DNA of 64,000 bases from Megamerina dolium (Eukaryota > Arthropoda > Insecta > Diptera > Megamerinidae): positions 37,583,040 through 37,647,039 of the forward strand of contig OY978527.1 of the NCBI GenBank assembly GCA_963854835.1. Reading direction: 5' to 3'. The notes under the pieces were generated by a model. That model worked only from the letters and a program-made list of their open reading frames with translations, was not told the origin of the DNA and did no database searches. Positions 35,946 through 48,217 of the stretch are shown here, piece by piece; within the stretch, counting starts at the first letter, position 1, and each line of letters opens with the position of its first letter. Made by a program: the position numbers and the translations under genes.

Positions 35946-36444
35946 ATGCAGGTGCCATACGTCAGTGGTTAATGCGTTGGCCTTCTAATCTGTTGGTCGT
36001 GTGTTCAGTCCCCGGCTGAAGCACAATTTTAATATCAAAGAGATTTTTCTTCGAATGGAACCCACCAAGAAATTGGTACTTCTTGTGGCAGTAACAATTT
36101 AACATGAAAACATGAAAAGAGACGAAAACACGTTTAAAAAAGAGCTCTGTGGCAAAGTTCAGAAAAATGTATGTCACAAAGTTTCTGCCGTTCGAAACTG
36201 GCTAATATAAGTAAGTCCCTTCTAATATTGTCCACAAATTCAAAAATTTAACAAGAGCAAAACACGTTGAAAAGTGAGCTCTGTGCCAGAGTTCAGAAAA
36301 AGTGATGTCACAAGGGTTTTGCCGTTCGAAACCGGCTAATATAAGTAGGTCCCTTCTAATATTGTCCAAAAATTTAACACGCACAACAGTACTCAAAGAG
36401 AAGCTCGACCAAAGGAGCCTATAAATTCCACGACATTTATGTAA
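35946..36444 (+). repeat. tRNA-headed SINE with internal 134-bp duplication
   Basis: The copy starts with a tRNA-like head: GGTGCCATACGTCAGTGGTT, AATGCGTTGGCCTTCTAATC, and GTGTTCAGTCCCCGGC as the box B region. The body then contains the GAGCTCTG...GTCCCTTCTAATATTGTCCA segment twice (GAGCTCTG at 36142 and 36276). It ends with GCACAACAGTACTCAAAGAG, AAGCTCGACCAAAGGAGCC and ACATTTATG. The anticodon-arm region TTGGCCTTCTAATC looks like that of an Arg(TCT) tRNA, a tentative parent. Confidence 0.85.
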
Positions 36445-37439
36445 GATACCAAAAAACGTAAGAGATAGAGAGCAAAAGGTGGATATCGAAGTCAAAGATT
36501 AAAAAAAAAAACAGAAGGAAAATTTATAAAAAAGGATAAAATGTATGGTGACACCTATTAATTTGTTTACCTTAATATTTCTGGGAACATACCTATCCTC
36601 TGCCTATACTCCATAGAGGCGCTCCTCTGCCAAAATGACGATCTCATAAAATTCACCTCCATCAATTTTTTAGAGTGATCAAATACTCGTAGATAATTTA
36701 CTCTCATTCACATTTGTTGCTCAACATTGTTTCGGAACATTATTACCCACCACAAAGAGGCATATGATTACTTGAAAATCGACAAATTACTCCATAATTG
36801 ATTAAGAGTCGCTCTTAGTGCTGCGAAGTGTGTGACAGACCCCCATTAGTTTTATTTTTCAAATATTTTTTTGAAACTTGTCTACTCCATATCCGCACCC
36901 ATTAGTGGTGGAAGAGGTTCTATACTAGAAAATTGAAGTTTCCATATAATTTAATAACCACAACTATAACTATAGTTATGCAGGTGCGACAATATTAATA
37001 TGATTTCATACAGAGAAGCACTTACAACGGTTTCCCATATGAAAATATTATATTATAGATGAACAAAAGTAAAATGGATAAATATTATCAAAAATTAAGG
37101 TTATTCATTGAAGTAAATCGAAAACATGAGGAAGAAACATCAAAAGTAAACGATATAGATATATAGAGAATAGTGGCACACATGCGAACACACATACACA
37201 TACTGATTATTAAAAGCCAATTTAATGATAAATAAGAAATCGAAAAAAAAAATCGTAATGAAATGAGTAAGAAACGACAACGTTGAGATAAAGAAAACAA
37301 AAAAAAAAAAAAAAACCAATATCAAGCAACCAAGTCAATTCACATGCTGCATTATTATTTCAAAAGAAATAAAAGCCTCGAAATATCAAAATCGAGTTTT
37401 TCAAAGAAATGATCCAACACACACGCATACATACATGGC

Positions 37440-37461
37440 ACACACACACACACACACACAC
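37440..37461. repeat. (CA)n microsatellite
   Basis: About 11 CA units. Confidence 0.9.
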
Positions 37462-37774
37462 TAGAGAGACGACAACAATAACGACAACAAAAAACAAGAT
37501 CGGGCGCGCTAAAGAATAGCTAGTTGCTGTGTGCTTGGCTGCTGGTTTCTGTTTATTGGTTATTGGTACCCAGCGACGATAATGTCGATGAATATTGAAA
37601 CTGAATACACCGCAATCCAAAAACGTATATATAAGCAAACATGCATACATACAAGTTATATGATGATTTGTATTTGTTGTATGTATGCTCGAAAAACTAG
37701 TAGGACAACTTCTTGTCTTGTGTTTCAGATTATCATCGTCATCATCATCGTTGAACGTCATAGCGAGCGATGGT

Positions 37775-37792
37775 AGAGAGAGAGAGAGAGAG
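37775..37792. repeat. (GA)n microsatellite
   Basis: About nine GA units, a possible GAGA-factor-like site cluster, though no promoter was identified nearby. Confidence 0.85.
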
Positions 37793-38283
37793 GCGTGGTG
37801 ACTGCAATCTCTTTTTATCCCCAACCACATATGTATACACCTATGTATGTATATACATATACAATAATATCAGATATATAAAAGCCCATAATAATAATAA
37901 AAAATAAATAAATAAATATATAAAAATTCTGAAATCTGTACATGCAATGCATAACAGCAACGGAACATAGTAGTACAATATTTTTGTGTTGGAGTGTGCG
38001 CGCGCGCGTTTGCGTACTGTTCATAAGAAGGTAAACAGGCTAAAAGGAAAATAATAAAAGAAAAAAAAAACAAAAAACAAAAAGATCATCGTCAAGTCGT
38101 GCTTGAATAAAGATAGCAAAACCAAAATACGACTATAACTGATCATACGCATATAAAGATATACACACACACACACATACAAATATGAGTAAATAAATGT
38201 GTACATGACATGCTTAAAGAGACGGTGATCGGTGATCGTCTTGGCAAAAGCGTAAACGAAATGAGTACATACATATATAAGTA

Positions 38284-39470
38284 CAGGGTTCTGCAGGTTA
38301 AGTGTTACCCACTTCACGTCTGTCATGTCTGTCAAACGGCTCATGACAGCTACGTGAAATTTATTCTAATGACAGATCATTCTATTCTATCTATCTTATA
38401 GTTTAATAGAATATAAATTATTCGAAATTTAGTTCAAATGTCATAGTATGATCATACTTGGCTGGCAAATCACCACCAACTATTATTCGTGAGCTCAGCC
38501 ACCTCAAAGTGAATATAAGAATTGTGTATCGCACCATAAATCGTTATAAAGCATGCAGGTGGCATTTCTAGAAATGGTGGTGACTGTGGACTGAAAAAAA
38601 AAACCAGCTACATTACAGGATATAATTCAGAAGGTAAGGAGCTTAAGCGAAAACCTCGATACAGTGGGAATCAAATGGATAAAGAATTTAAAATATCAGA
38701 CCGGAGCATTCGGCGTATATCGAAAAATGAAATAGTCAAACCTTGACAAGTTCCAAAATGAACGCAATCTTACAACACAGCAAAAAAAAAATGTGTGTGC
38801 TTGGAAAGAGAAAAAGAGTTGTTGCTCTTGCACAAAAGTGGTCATTTTCCAAACATTGTGTTCTTTGATGAGAAAAATATACCAATTGAGCAATTCTTAA
38901 ACTGACAAACTTATCGAGAATTTGAGCTTTTGAATAGCCACCCGGTGTAATTTCCCCGTACAAACAATGATTTGGGCAGCAGTGACCTCCGATGGACGTT
39001 TTCCAATCGTTTTCGTCAAGTCTGGTGTCAAAGTTAATGCAACTTATTATCGGAAAAGTGTTTTTTGGAAGCTGCTTTGGTGTTCTTGGCACGTAAAAAT
39101 TTCTATCGTAGGACCTTTCAACAATATTCGGCATAGTCTTAAATTACTTGTGTGCATAAAAAATGGCTAAAAAAAATAACCTTCCATTCTTCATTTCGGC
39201 CACACGATGGCTTTCGGAATCCTTTGACTCGAATCCGATGGACTTTTCTATCTATTCTATATTGGAGAACAATCTGATTACTAAAAAATATACCAGTATA
39301 GATCTGCTGAAGAAAGCTAGTAAAAATGAATGGGCCACAGTACCACCCGATCACATTTGTGCAACATGGAGCTCGTTTTCTGACCGTCTGAACACCAACG
39401 TCAAGGTAAAAGGTGCTCACTTCGAGGCAAAATATATGGATTTTCTTATTATATTCACTGCCGAACCCTG
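38284..39470 (+). mobile_element. Tc1/mariner-superfamily element with TIRs and TA duplication
   Basis: A 1187-bp element bounded by TA (38282-38283 and 39471-39472). The inverted ends are CAGGGTTCTGCAG at the left and CAGGGTTCGGCAG read inward from the right (12 of 13). A decayed transposase runs through it on the plus strand. The element appears full length but inactive. Confidence 0.9.
38460..39430 (+). pseudogene. Decayed maT/Tc1-like transposase
   Basis: Pieced over frames, the plus strand reads IIRELSHLKVNIRIVYRTINR (helix-turn-helix), then SDRSIRRISKNEIVKP, KHCVLF/FFDEKNIP with the first catalytic Asp, IWAAVTSDGRFPIVFVKSGVK and NATYYRKSV. Later come FQQYSA, the site of the second Asp (a QDSAPSH-type motif in relatives) now Tyr, and DSNPMDFSIYSILENNLITK, carrying the third acidic position, followed by TSIDLLKKASKNEWATVPPD and HICATWSSFSDRLN. 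Order and motifs match a mariner-like family common in insects, which I place near maT/DD37-type elements with limited certainty. Multiple frameshifts and the lost second Asp make it dead. Confidence 0.85.
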
Positions 39471-42304
39471 TATATCTATAATAAATATACACATATTAAT
39501 GTACATACATAAATATACTTGAGCAGTGGCGGTGGCACTTAAAAAAAGCTGAATTTTGATGACTGTATGTAAAGTACATACAAATGTATATGCATTTTGT
39601 GGTTTAATGAAATAAATGTACATACACTTTATTAATATGCATAAGTGCGAAGAAGAAGAAGTGCAAATTACGCTGGGAGAAAAAAAAAGAAAAACGCAAA
39701 ATTTTCATTATTTTATCAGAAATTTAATTTAATTAAATTCTGTCTTTGAATCTGCACTGGCTTGGTTATAGCGAGTATGGAGGAAATCACTTCAGCAACT
39801 TTTGTTTTGTTCGAGAATTGAGAACTACTTCTAGGATCTGTTCTTTGACGGTAGATTCAAATGCAATGTCAGACACCAAACGATCAAATATCAGAATTGA
39901 CTGAAAAAACAAGCAATATAAGGTCATAATCGAGGTTCATTTTTGATGTGTTGTTTGTGAATAAATGTCTATAGTCAAATTTTATGATGTATTTTTTTCA
40001 TAAAAACTTTTTATTCCATTTCCATTTAGGTTATTTCAATATTTTCACTAAGAAAGTCCTAAGAAGTCGACTAAAATCGAAGCCTGACGGATTAAAATAC
40101 AATTCGAGAGCTTGTCAAGGAATCAGACGAGGTAATTGTAAGACCATAAGAAAGTCAATCACCGTATTTACAGTTTTCATTTCCTCTATTCACACATAGC
40201 AAGAGAAATAAAATCTCAATTAGGCCATGGAAATGCAGTTTCATTCTGAATATGGCATTTGTTTTGTATTCACTCATTTCTCTACAGTGTATACGCAGCA
40301 CAGTACTGCATGTTAGAAATTTGTTTTGTTTTCATTACAACTTCTTGTTCTTGTTCTTCAGGTAAAAACAGGTAAAAACAACTTGTATAAATATATACAC
40401 AGTAATATCAAGGAAATACAAAAAAAAAAACAAAATGCACAGATATAACAAATGCAATATGACACGGTGTCTATACGAAATATAAATAAAATATATTGAA
40501 CGAAGAAGAAGAAATTGAAATAATGAAATAACACAAACAAAAAGAACAAATACGTTTGTAGGTACTTAAGAAACAAACCTTTTTGTTTTGATTCGTCGCC
40601 GACACCACCGTCGCTGTCGTCGTTAATTGTGCTGTTGAGATTATTTTGCAATTGCAGCAGGCCGTTGCCACAAGTGCTCGAACTTGTTATGTTTTTCATG
40701 CAGCCCAATTTCAATTCAATATGGCAATATATAGATACTCACACACGCACACAAACGTGTGTATGTATGTATGTGCTTCTAGTTATTTTTCAAACAAACC
40801 ACAAAAAAAAAATTTAAATTTCAAAATACACACACACACACACAATGAATTTGATAAATACAATAATTAAAAATATCACAAAGATTAAGTGATATTTTTA
40901 TTTATTTATTTTTTTCACTTTTTGATTTTTATTATTATTTAATTTGTTTAATATATTGCAGTTATATATTTTCAATTTTTTTTTTTTTTGCTTTTGTTTA
41001 ATAAAATTTTGGCACTGAAATAAAAACACACGTTATAATAGAGCAGAATAAGTATAGATTTGTCATTTATTTTTTCTTAGATTAAAAAAAAAAACACTTT
41101 TTATTTCATGGACAACAACAATTGATGCAATCTAGTCATTTCGAAAGTATTTTCAAATATTCTCGCATCTCCAATGTTGCTATTTATTTCCCAAAAATAT
41201 CTTCAAAAATCAAAATTTAGTCATATAATTGTAATATATTATACTAAATGGGCGATAATAATTTATTCAATGCAATTAATACACTTGTTGTTATATGTTA
41301 TATTCTATTTTATGATATTTTCACGCCACTGTTTAATTTATTCAAACTATCATTATATGTATGTATGCATGCAAAACTAGTGTCATTATCGCCACTTTAA
41401 AGTGCAATGACTATTCGTCATGGTTGTTGTTGTTGTTATATTTATGGCATAGTATAATGTTTTGTTTTGGTTTTTTTTTTTTTAAATTTTTTTACACTAT
41501 TTTCTATTCAATATTGAGTATTTCAATATATTTAAAAAAGGGCATATATTAATATGGGAGCATACGTAGATATGAAGGGAGTTATATATGAAAAAGGATG
41601 ATGGCACGATCCAACAAAAAAAAATATATAATTATGTACTCAATTAATAAAAAAACTGGGAGGCAGAGAAGTCTGTATGTATATAAAGCAAACAACACAC
41701 GTTTGTATCCAACAGAATCAAAGGCAAAGCAATGAAATCAACGATTTCATGCAAAAAGCAACAACGACAATATTAAATGAATACACATAATATTCTCTTG
41801 TTCAACTTGTTCCCTCTTTGATCTGTATTCCCTTCAGCATACCGCCTAAAGTGATCTAAGTACAATAAAATTGATCGGGAGAGATAAAGAGAGCAGCAAA
41901 AACTTGTGAATAAAATAAAAAATAAAAAAAAAATCGGACGGAAATTAATAATTTATTATTAATTATCATTTGTATTAATTAATTTATGCATAAAATATAC
42001 GAATATTAAACTTTCTAACCAAAATAATCTTCACAATAATTGAATATCCAATAGATATAATGGATATCAGATCGAATGTAGAACGTTGTATGGGTATTTT
42101 AAAATTTTTTTTGGAAGAATTATATGTATGTAGATACTTTTTCTTCTATGGCAAAATCAGCCGCACTAGTATGCGGTCACATTAATTTTTTTTTTTTCAA
42201 TATAATATTATTGTGTTTTTTTCTTTTTGTATTTTATTATTCATATTATTTTATTTTATTTGAACGCGCAGAAAATAAATGATCACTGCACACGCACACA
42301 CACA

Positions 42305-42345
42305 GTCATATAAAAACGCGAGCGCGCGCGCGGGAGAGACACATT
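42305..42345 (+). promoter_or_regulatory. Candidate TATA-type core promoter (weak)
   Basis: The sequence CATATAAAAACGCGAGCGCG combines a TATAAAA box with a CG-rich downstream stretch, in a neighbourhood of GAGA-like tracts. This combination is seen at fly promoters, but no transcript or downstream exon was identified, so it may be chance in AT-rich DNA. Confidence 0.2.
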
Positions 42346-42800
42346 CGCGAATATAGACAATAATTAATTAATTGATCCAAATGAAGTAAATTTATATGTA
42401 GTGTGTAGTGTATGTATGTAAGGCGAAGATGTTGTTGACTGCAATTTTGTTGCAGTAGTCAAAAATATAAACTCGACGCACAGAAACGAGAGAAACTTAC
42501 AGACTGATCGACGAGTTCATTGAGCACTAATGTATAGGGCCCCACCGTCACCGCCACACCACACACACAAACACACACAAATCCAAACATGTACTCATAA
42601 CAGACATATGTTTGTATGTTTGCAAATGAACGCCATCACTAAATATACCACACTATTCTATACGTTTGCAGTGGTTATATTTTGTTATATGCATATACAC
42701 TCGATCGTGCGCGAGCTCTCTTTCTCTCTCTCTCACTCTGTTTCTCTTTCTCTGCACAAACTAACAGGCCATAGTGGCCGATCAATGATGATAAACGTAG

Positions 42801-42823
42801 TCATCGTCGTCGTCGTCGTCGTC
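42801..42823. repeat. (CGT)n microsatellite
   Basis: About seven CGT/GTC units. Confidence 0.9.
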
Positions 42824-45413
42824 ATTTCTCACTTATACTACTACGTAAAGTCAAATTCAGAAGAAAAAAAAAAAAACAAAACCAAAAAAAAAAAAAAATT
42901 GAAATTGAAGAATATGAAATGTTTAATAATGAAAAAATTGAAAATAGAAACTAAGAAGATAAAGAACAAACAGTTTAACCAAAAGAAAAAAAGAGAGAGA
43001 GAGAGAGAAAAAAAATAGAAAATAGAGAACAGAAAATAGAGAGTGAGGGTAACGAAACAACGAAATGAAAGAAAACAACAGAGCAACATAAAACAAGTGA
43101 AGTCCAAAATGCAGGTGGTGAAGAGGCAAGAAATCTATACTCAGTGAGTGTTGTCAGTGTTGTCAATTAGCCCTTTATGGTAAATTCTTTTAAAATTTTT
43201 GGGGGTCAGCTTCGTAGCTTTTTTTCAGCCTCTTTTTTTACTTTGAAGACATGTGCCATGCATTTGGAACTGTGTGTCAAAATGTGGACAGACGCTACTT
43301 CGTATGAATTTCTCAATGATTTTGTTTTGTAATTGTGAAGTCACACTAAAAATTTCAGTGGAGAGAAATCACATTTAATTGAGTCACATCACTTTATGAA
43401 AATGTTACTGAAGCTAGTAGTTGAAACTTTTTTATTTTGAAAGGCAATTCACACTACGACTAAGTAGAATTATCAATTACACTGCTTTTAATTAATTTAC
43501 AATAATTTTTGATAAAAAAAAAAAATATAAATATTATAATAATTGTTCTGTGTCTACCACTATATGTGCTGAGAGATTTTGCAAATTTTAATCATTTTGC
43601 TGCAACACTTCGAAATTTATGTTTGTGTTTTATTAAACTATTATTGAGAAATAAGAGCAAAATGTGTAAGTTGAATATCCGTTTAGCCTTTTCTTTTAAA
43701 AACTGTTGGCAACACTGCTCCTATGTACCTTATATTGTTTCTATGCACATATATATGATATATGTATATGTGAAAGAAAACAAGTTGTTTTTTTGTTATT
43801 GTTGGGAAATAATAATTATTCAGTGACGAGATGAAATTTATAGAATTTGAAAACTCTATACATTCATTCTGCTCTCTCTTACTCTCTCTCCCTCTCTGTT
43901 TTTTTTCTCTCACTCTCTTCGGATTTGCTTGCTCAGCTGTTTGCAGAAAATGTTTAAAATACCATTTTTTAACTATGGAATCTATAGAATGTATTCACTT
44001 TAGAGTATGTTGATAGAGTAATTCTTACTACAGACGGTTAGGTGTATATTGTATCATAATAAAGAAATCTCAATGCACAGTGCTTAAATATGACTCAACA
44101 GAAATGTTTCCAGATGTGAAAAAATGTAGATATGAAAATGATGATATCATAAAAGTTCTGCCATTGGGAACGTGATTTTCTTCGTTTTGCTATTAAAAAC
44201 AAAAAAATGTTAATTAAAGTTATTAAATAAAAAGGAAATATTGTTTTCTCTATCTCTCTCTTTTTTTTCTCTTACTCGTCAGTATATGTATATTCTACAT
44301 TTTAAGAATTTAAATTTGATTTTCACATACAGTTGAATGTTGCTGTTAGTATGTTATATGGAAAAATTATATATATTTTACAAAATATAAATAAATTATT
44401 TCCCACAAAAAATTCAATGGGCAATAGAAATTCTATTCACTTCAATATAATATCATTCTTGTCATACGTAAGTATCCAGCTAAAATAGATTTCACTCTAT
44501 GTACATACAAGATGCGTCATGAGAGAGTATGCAATGTTATTAGCAGAAATATTTAAAATATTTTCACAATTACTCGATGCTTCTGTTAAATATTTGTGAT
44601 ATTCCTATGTTAATAACACTCGCAATTATTATGCAAAGACTATGTAAACAAAATGTTATTCGTTTCATATTTCACTGTTGTTGCATTGTAGTGTTCTCAA
44701 AAGTCCATGATCTAAAATTTTAATTTCCCAAAATTCGGAAATGCTTCTTAAATTTTGGTTGATTTTGCTTCGGCACAAAAAAAAAAAAGAGTTTTGGAAA
44801 TACTAGTTAAAAAAATATAATTATAAAAGAAAAATATAATAAAATAAAAAACACTAACACATAAAATACGATTAAACATGAAAATGTTTTCTTTTCCTAC
44901 ACACATCATTTGGGCTCAGCATTTAATTGCGATTATATTTATTTTATGTCAATGAAAGCTGTTGGAGATCATTAATCAAATTTTAATTGAAAAACTTTAA
45001 TAGTCTGATTACGACAATGATATATGTAACTATCTATCAATCAAATATGCTTGAAGAGCATTTAGATAAAAAAGATGATAATTAGGATAGTATTTTTTTG
45101 ATTAATAGATAAATGCTATTATTACCATTTCTGATCATGTATTTGGTTATGGTACATATCATTAAGAAGTTGATATTTTAGTTTAGTTTTGTAATTATGC
45201 AAATAGAAAATATGATGAATAAATTTTATATCAGCAATTTTACATTAAATCATATGCTTAATATATGTAATGTATTTATATGTCAATTAATTTGCTTAAA
45301 GAAATGTTATTTTCATTTTTTTCATGAGAGAAATTAATCAAACTTAAATCAGCGTATATTTTTAGCCCTAAAATGCACTTTGAAATTGTTTTTATGAAAA
45401 ATTTGACAGTATA

Positions 45414-46553
45414 CAAGATGCGACAATTATGTATTAAGACTCGAACCATACCTCAGCAACCAAGCGCGCCATCTCAGTGTGAGCACATGCTCACAAAATT
45501 TCATGGCATTTGGTTGACATATAATGTTTATTGACATTCATTTTACAAAACACGTGTTCGTTTGATGTTGAAATTTTCACATGGAGCAAAGAGCAGTCAT
45601 TAAATTCCACGCAAAAATTGGTAAAAGTGCATCAGAAACATTCGGAATGATGCAGCAATCATATGGCGATGCTTGTTTATCAAGATCAAATGTTTTTATA
45701 TGGCATAAACGATTTGTGGATGGCAGAAAGTCGCTGGAAGATGAAATAAAAGAAGGAAGGCCAATTTTAGTGCGGACGCCGGAAGCGATCCAGAAAGTTC
45801 GTGATTTTATTACAGAAGGCCGCAATGCTTCAGTGAGACCGAGGACAAAAAATTAATGAGAATCAGTCATTCTAGAGGCATGGTTGCAGCTGCAGAAAAT
45901 GATTTAAGCTTCCCGAAAACAATTGCTACGGGTGATGAAACATGGTGTTTCCAATACGATCCAGAAACCAAGCATCAAAGTGCGGAATGGAAAAAAAAAA
46001 AACTCACCACAAGCCAAAAAAACACGAAAAGTTCCATAAAAAATCAAAACAATGCAAAGGAATTATCCACAAAGAATTTGATCCAACTGGTCAAACAGTT
46101 ACTTCCGCATGTTACCTCGAAGTTTTGAAGCATTTGATGTCCATAATCCGTCGTGTTCGATCAGAATACCGCGATCCAAAAACTTGGTCTCTTTTGCACG
46201 ATAATGCACCGAGTCATACAGTACTCATTGTTCGTCAATTTTTGGCTCGGAATCAGGTCTGTGTGTTGAATCACCCATCGTATTCATCTGATTTGGCACC
46301 GTGCGATTTCTTTTTGTTCCCAAAACTGAAATTGAAGTTGAAAGGATGCTTTTTTGATGACATTCAGACCATACAATAGGCTTCGACGAGGGGACTGGAG
46401 GCAATTCCGCGTTTGAATCACTCATAAGTCGATGTAACAAGTGTATTGAATCAGGAGGAGAATATTTCGAATAAATATAGCGAACAATTTGCAGATATCG
46501 TGTTTTAATTGTGTTTTCTAGAGGCAGTCTTAATACATAATTGTCGTACCTTG
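45414..46553 (+). mobile_element. Mariner-like element with 28-bp TIRs and TA duplication
   Basis: A 1140-bp element with TA at 45412-45413 and 46554-46555. The inverted repeats are 28 bp with 26 matches; both contain the identical core CGACAATTATGTATTAAGAC. The length of the TIRs and the size fit mariners. The transposase inside is frameshifted but keeps all three acidic catalytic positions, so this is the best preserved DNA transposon in the window. Confidence 0.95.
45581..46480 (+). pseudogene. Mariner-like transposase, frameshifted, triad retained
   Basis: The frame starts at ATG 45581 with MEQRAVIKFHAKIGKSASET, LSRSNVFIWHKRFVDGRKSL and EAIQKVRDFI (paired helix-turn-helix DNA-binding region), and stops at 45853. 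A second frame (45856 on) carries PKTIATGDETWCFQYDPETK with the first catalytic Asp near 45934. After a poly-A tract (about 45989-46000) the frame shifts again, giving IIHKEFDPTGQTV, VLKHLMSIIRRVRSEYR, SWSLLHDNAPSHT-like sequence (here TWSLLHDNAPSHT) with the second Asp, and HPSYSSDLAPCDFFLFPKL with the third. A TAG stop follows at 46377-46379. Part of the segment between the DNA-binding and catalytic regions is deleted. Single-base slips and the deletion make it inactive. Confidence 0.92.
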
Positions 46554-47801
46554 TATTTTAATGCCAAATTTCGTTTAGCGCTTAAAAATTAGTTTCAAAT
46601 AAATGTCAGCTTATTTAAAGTGAAAACAGTCTTAAACAAATGTATCAAACTATCCCGTACAGATGCCCAGAGGACAGAAGACAGGGGAGAGACGAGTTAC
46701 CATTACAATAATTTACATATGTAGATTTAAAATCCATAAGAGTCATGCTTTATGTAAGTAAGATGAAGTGTCAGCTGCCATTGCCAAAGGTTAAATCAAT
46801 TGAGAAAGACATTAAGGCATTACAATCGTATTATTGGCATCACTTTTACGAGTATAAGCCTCTTGTCAATCGACATGTATTGTATTTAGCTACTTTCACA
46901 TCAAACTACAAAACAATTCAAATTAATTAGTGGCAAAGTTAATAGAATTACATTTATTATTATTATTATTATACAACATTTACTTAACAAAATATATTTT
47001 TTTGCTTTACATAATTTTTTTCAACCCACTCAAATTGTATTATTTATCTGTTTGTAAAAAAACTAATCCATCATTACTTCAAACTGCGTCGCAATTTATC
47101 TATTTCATTTATAAGAAACCCAAAAAAAAAAAAAATACAAAACTAAACATTGCGCACGCGCGCACTCTTTACAGCACGCACCCACCCAATGTATTGTATG
47201 TAGTAGTTAATAAACGTGAGAAATTACCTACGTATTGAATAGAGAACAATAACAAGACAGTGTGGGAGAGCGAGAGTGAGAGAGAGGAGGGCAGAGACAG
47301 TAGATAGCATGTAAGGGAGAATGGGAAAAGAGAAAAGATTTCAAATTAAAATTAATTGACATCACTTTGACAAGTGACAAGTGTCGTGCACAGAAAATAA
47401 TCATTCAACAGCCATAATAGTTGTATGTAGTAGTACAAAATGTTAAACAAATGCTGAATAATGTTTAAGATGATGACTGGCGCTTTGACAATATAATAAA
47501 ATAATATATATTGATATTAATAAAATAAATAAAATTCAATTTACAATGTAAATAAACAGATTTTTAAACATACACTCACAAGCGCGATCGCATTCTATGA
47601 AACTGTATATGAATAGATGAATATGTACGTATTGTACGTACATATAAGTTAAAAGTTATAATAAAAAGCATTTTACTTACGTATTCAGTATTAATAATGA
47701 ATTTCGAAAAAAAAAGAACACAACAACAATAATAAAAAACAGAAAATTAACTGACTCATCATCACTCGTAAAAGCAAACACATGCGCATATTCATACATA
47801 C

Positions 47802-47829
47802 CCACACACACACACGCACACACACACAT
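47802..47829. repeat. (CA)n microsatellite
   Basis: An interrupted CA array with one GCA variant. Confidence 0.9.
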
Positions 47830-48158
47830 ACTCGCTTCAACAGACACTTGCCGCCATCACCGTGTATATATGGCATACTTTAATGCCAAATAACAAAAAC
47901 TCCAAAGAGAAAAAGAGTCAACAAAACAGCTTGTTATTGTTATTGTTGTTGGTGGAGCAGCTTTTTGTTTTTTTTTTGTGGTCAACTGTTACGCATACGC
48001 TCCACAACATCACAATCACCATAGTCATGTGTGCATGCATGCATGGATGTGTAAGTGTGTGTGTGTATGTGTGTGTCTAGTTGTTTGTCATGTTATTCGT
48101 TTTGTTATTGCTGTTGTTGTTGTTGTTGTTATTGGTGATGGTGTTGTCTTCAATTTAT

Positions 48159-48172
48159 CGTCGTCGTCGTCG

Positions 48173-48216
<44 letters not shown>
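48159..48216. repeat. Compound (CGT)n(GTT)n microsatellite
   Basis: About five CGT units pass directly into about fourteen GTT units, a compound trinucleotide array. Confidence 0.93.

Positions 48217-48217
<1 letters not shown>

Larger units (their letters stand above)
36445..38281. other. AT-rich non-coding DNA, simple repeats
   Basis: No gene was recognised. A (CA)n run (37440-37461), a (GA)n run (37775-37792) and a (CG)n patch (about 37998-38009) are present. Confidence 0.6.
39473..45411. other. AT-rich non-coding DNA, possible regulatory texture
   Basis: No exon was recognised. There is a (CGT)n run at 42801-42823, CG-rich purine-pyrimidine DNA at 42316-42335, GA and CT tracts around 42715-42760 and 42990-43012, and many A/T runs. 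The 162-codon frame at 42530-43018 is built from these simple tracts (Lys/Glu/Arg-rich end) and is rejected as a gene. Confidence 0.55.

Noticed and set aside
39526..39545. CAGTGGCGGTGGCAC as a hAT left end
   Set aside because: No partner end or target duplication; isolated match.
39750..39960. Possible LTR retrotransposon gag fragment on the minus strand (stretch around DIAFESTVKEQILEVVLNSR)
   Set aside because: A single short stretch with weak resemblance, no zinc knuckle, protease or LTR nearby.
42530..43018. 162-codon open frame with Lys/Glu-rich C-terminus
   Set aside because: Built from CA, CT, CGT and poly-purine tracts; no domain resemblance.
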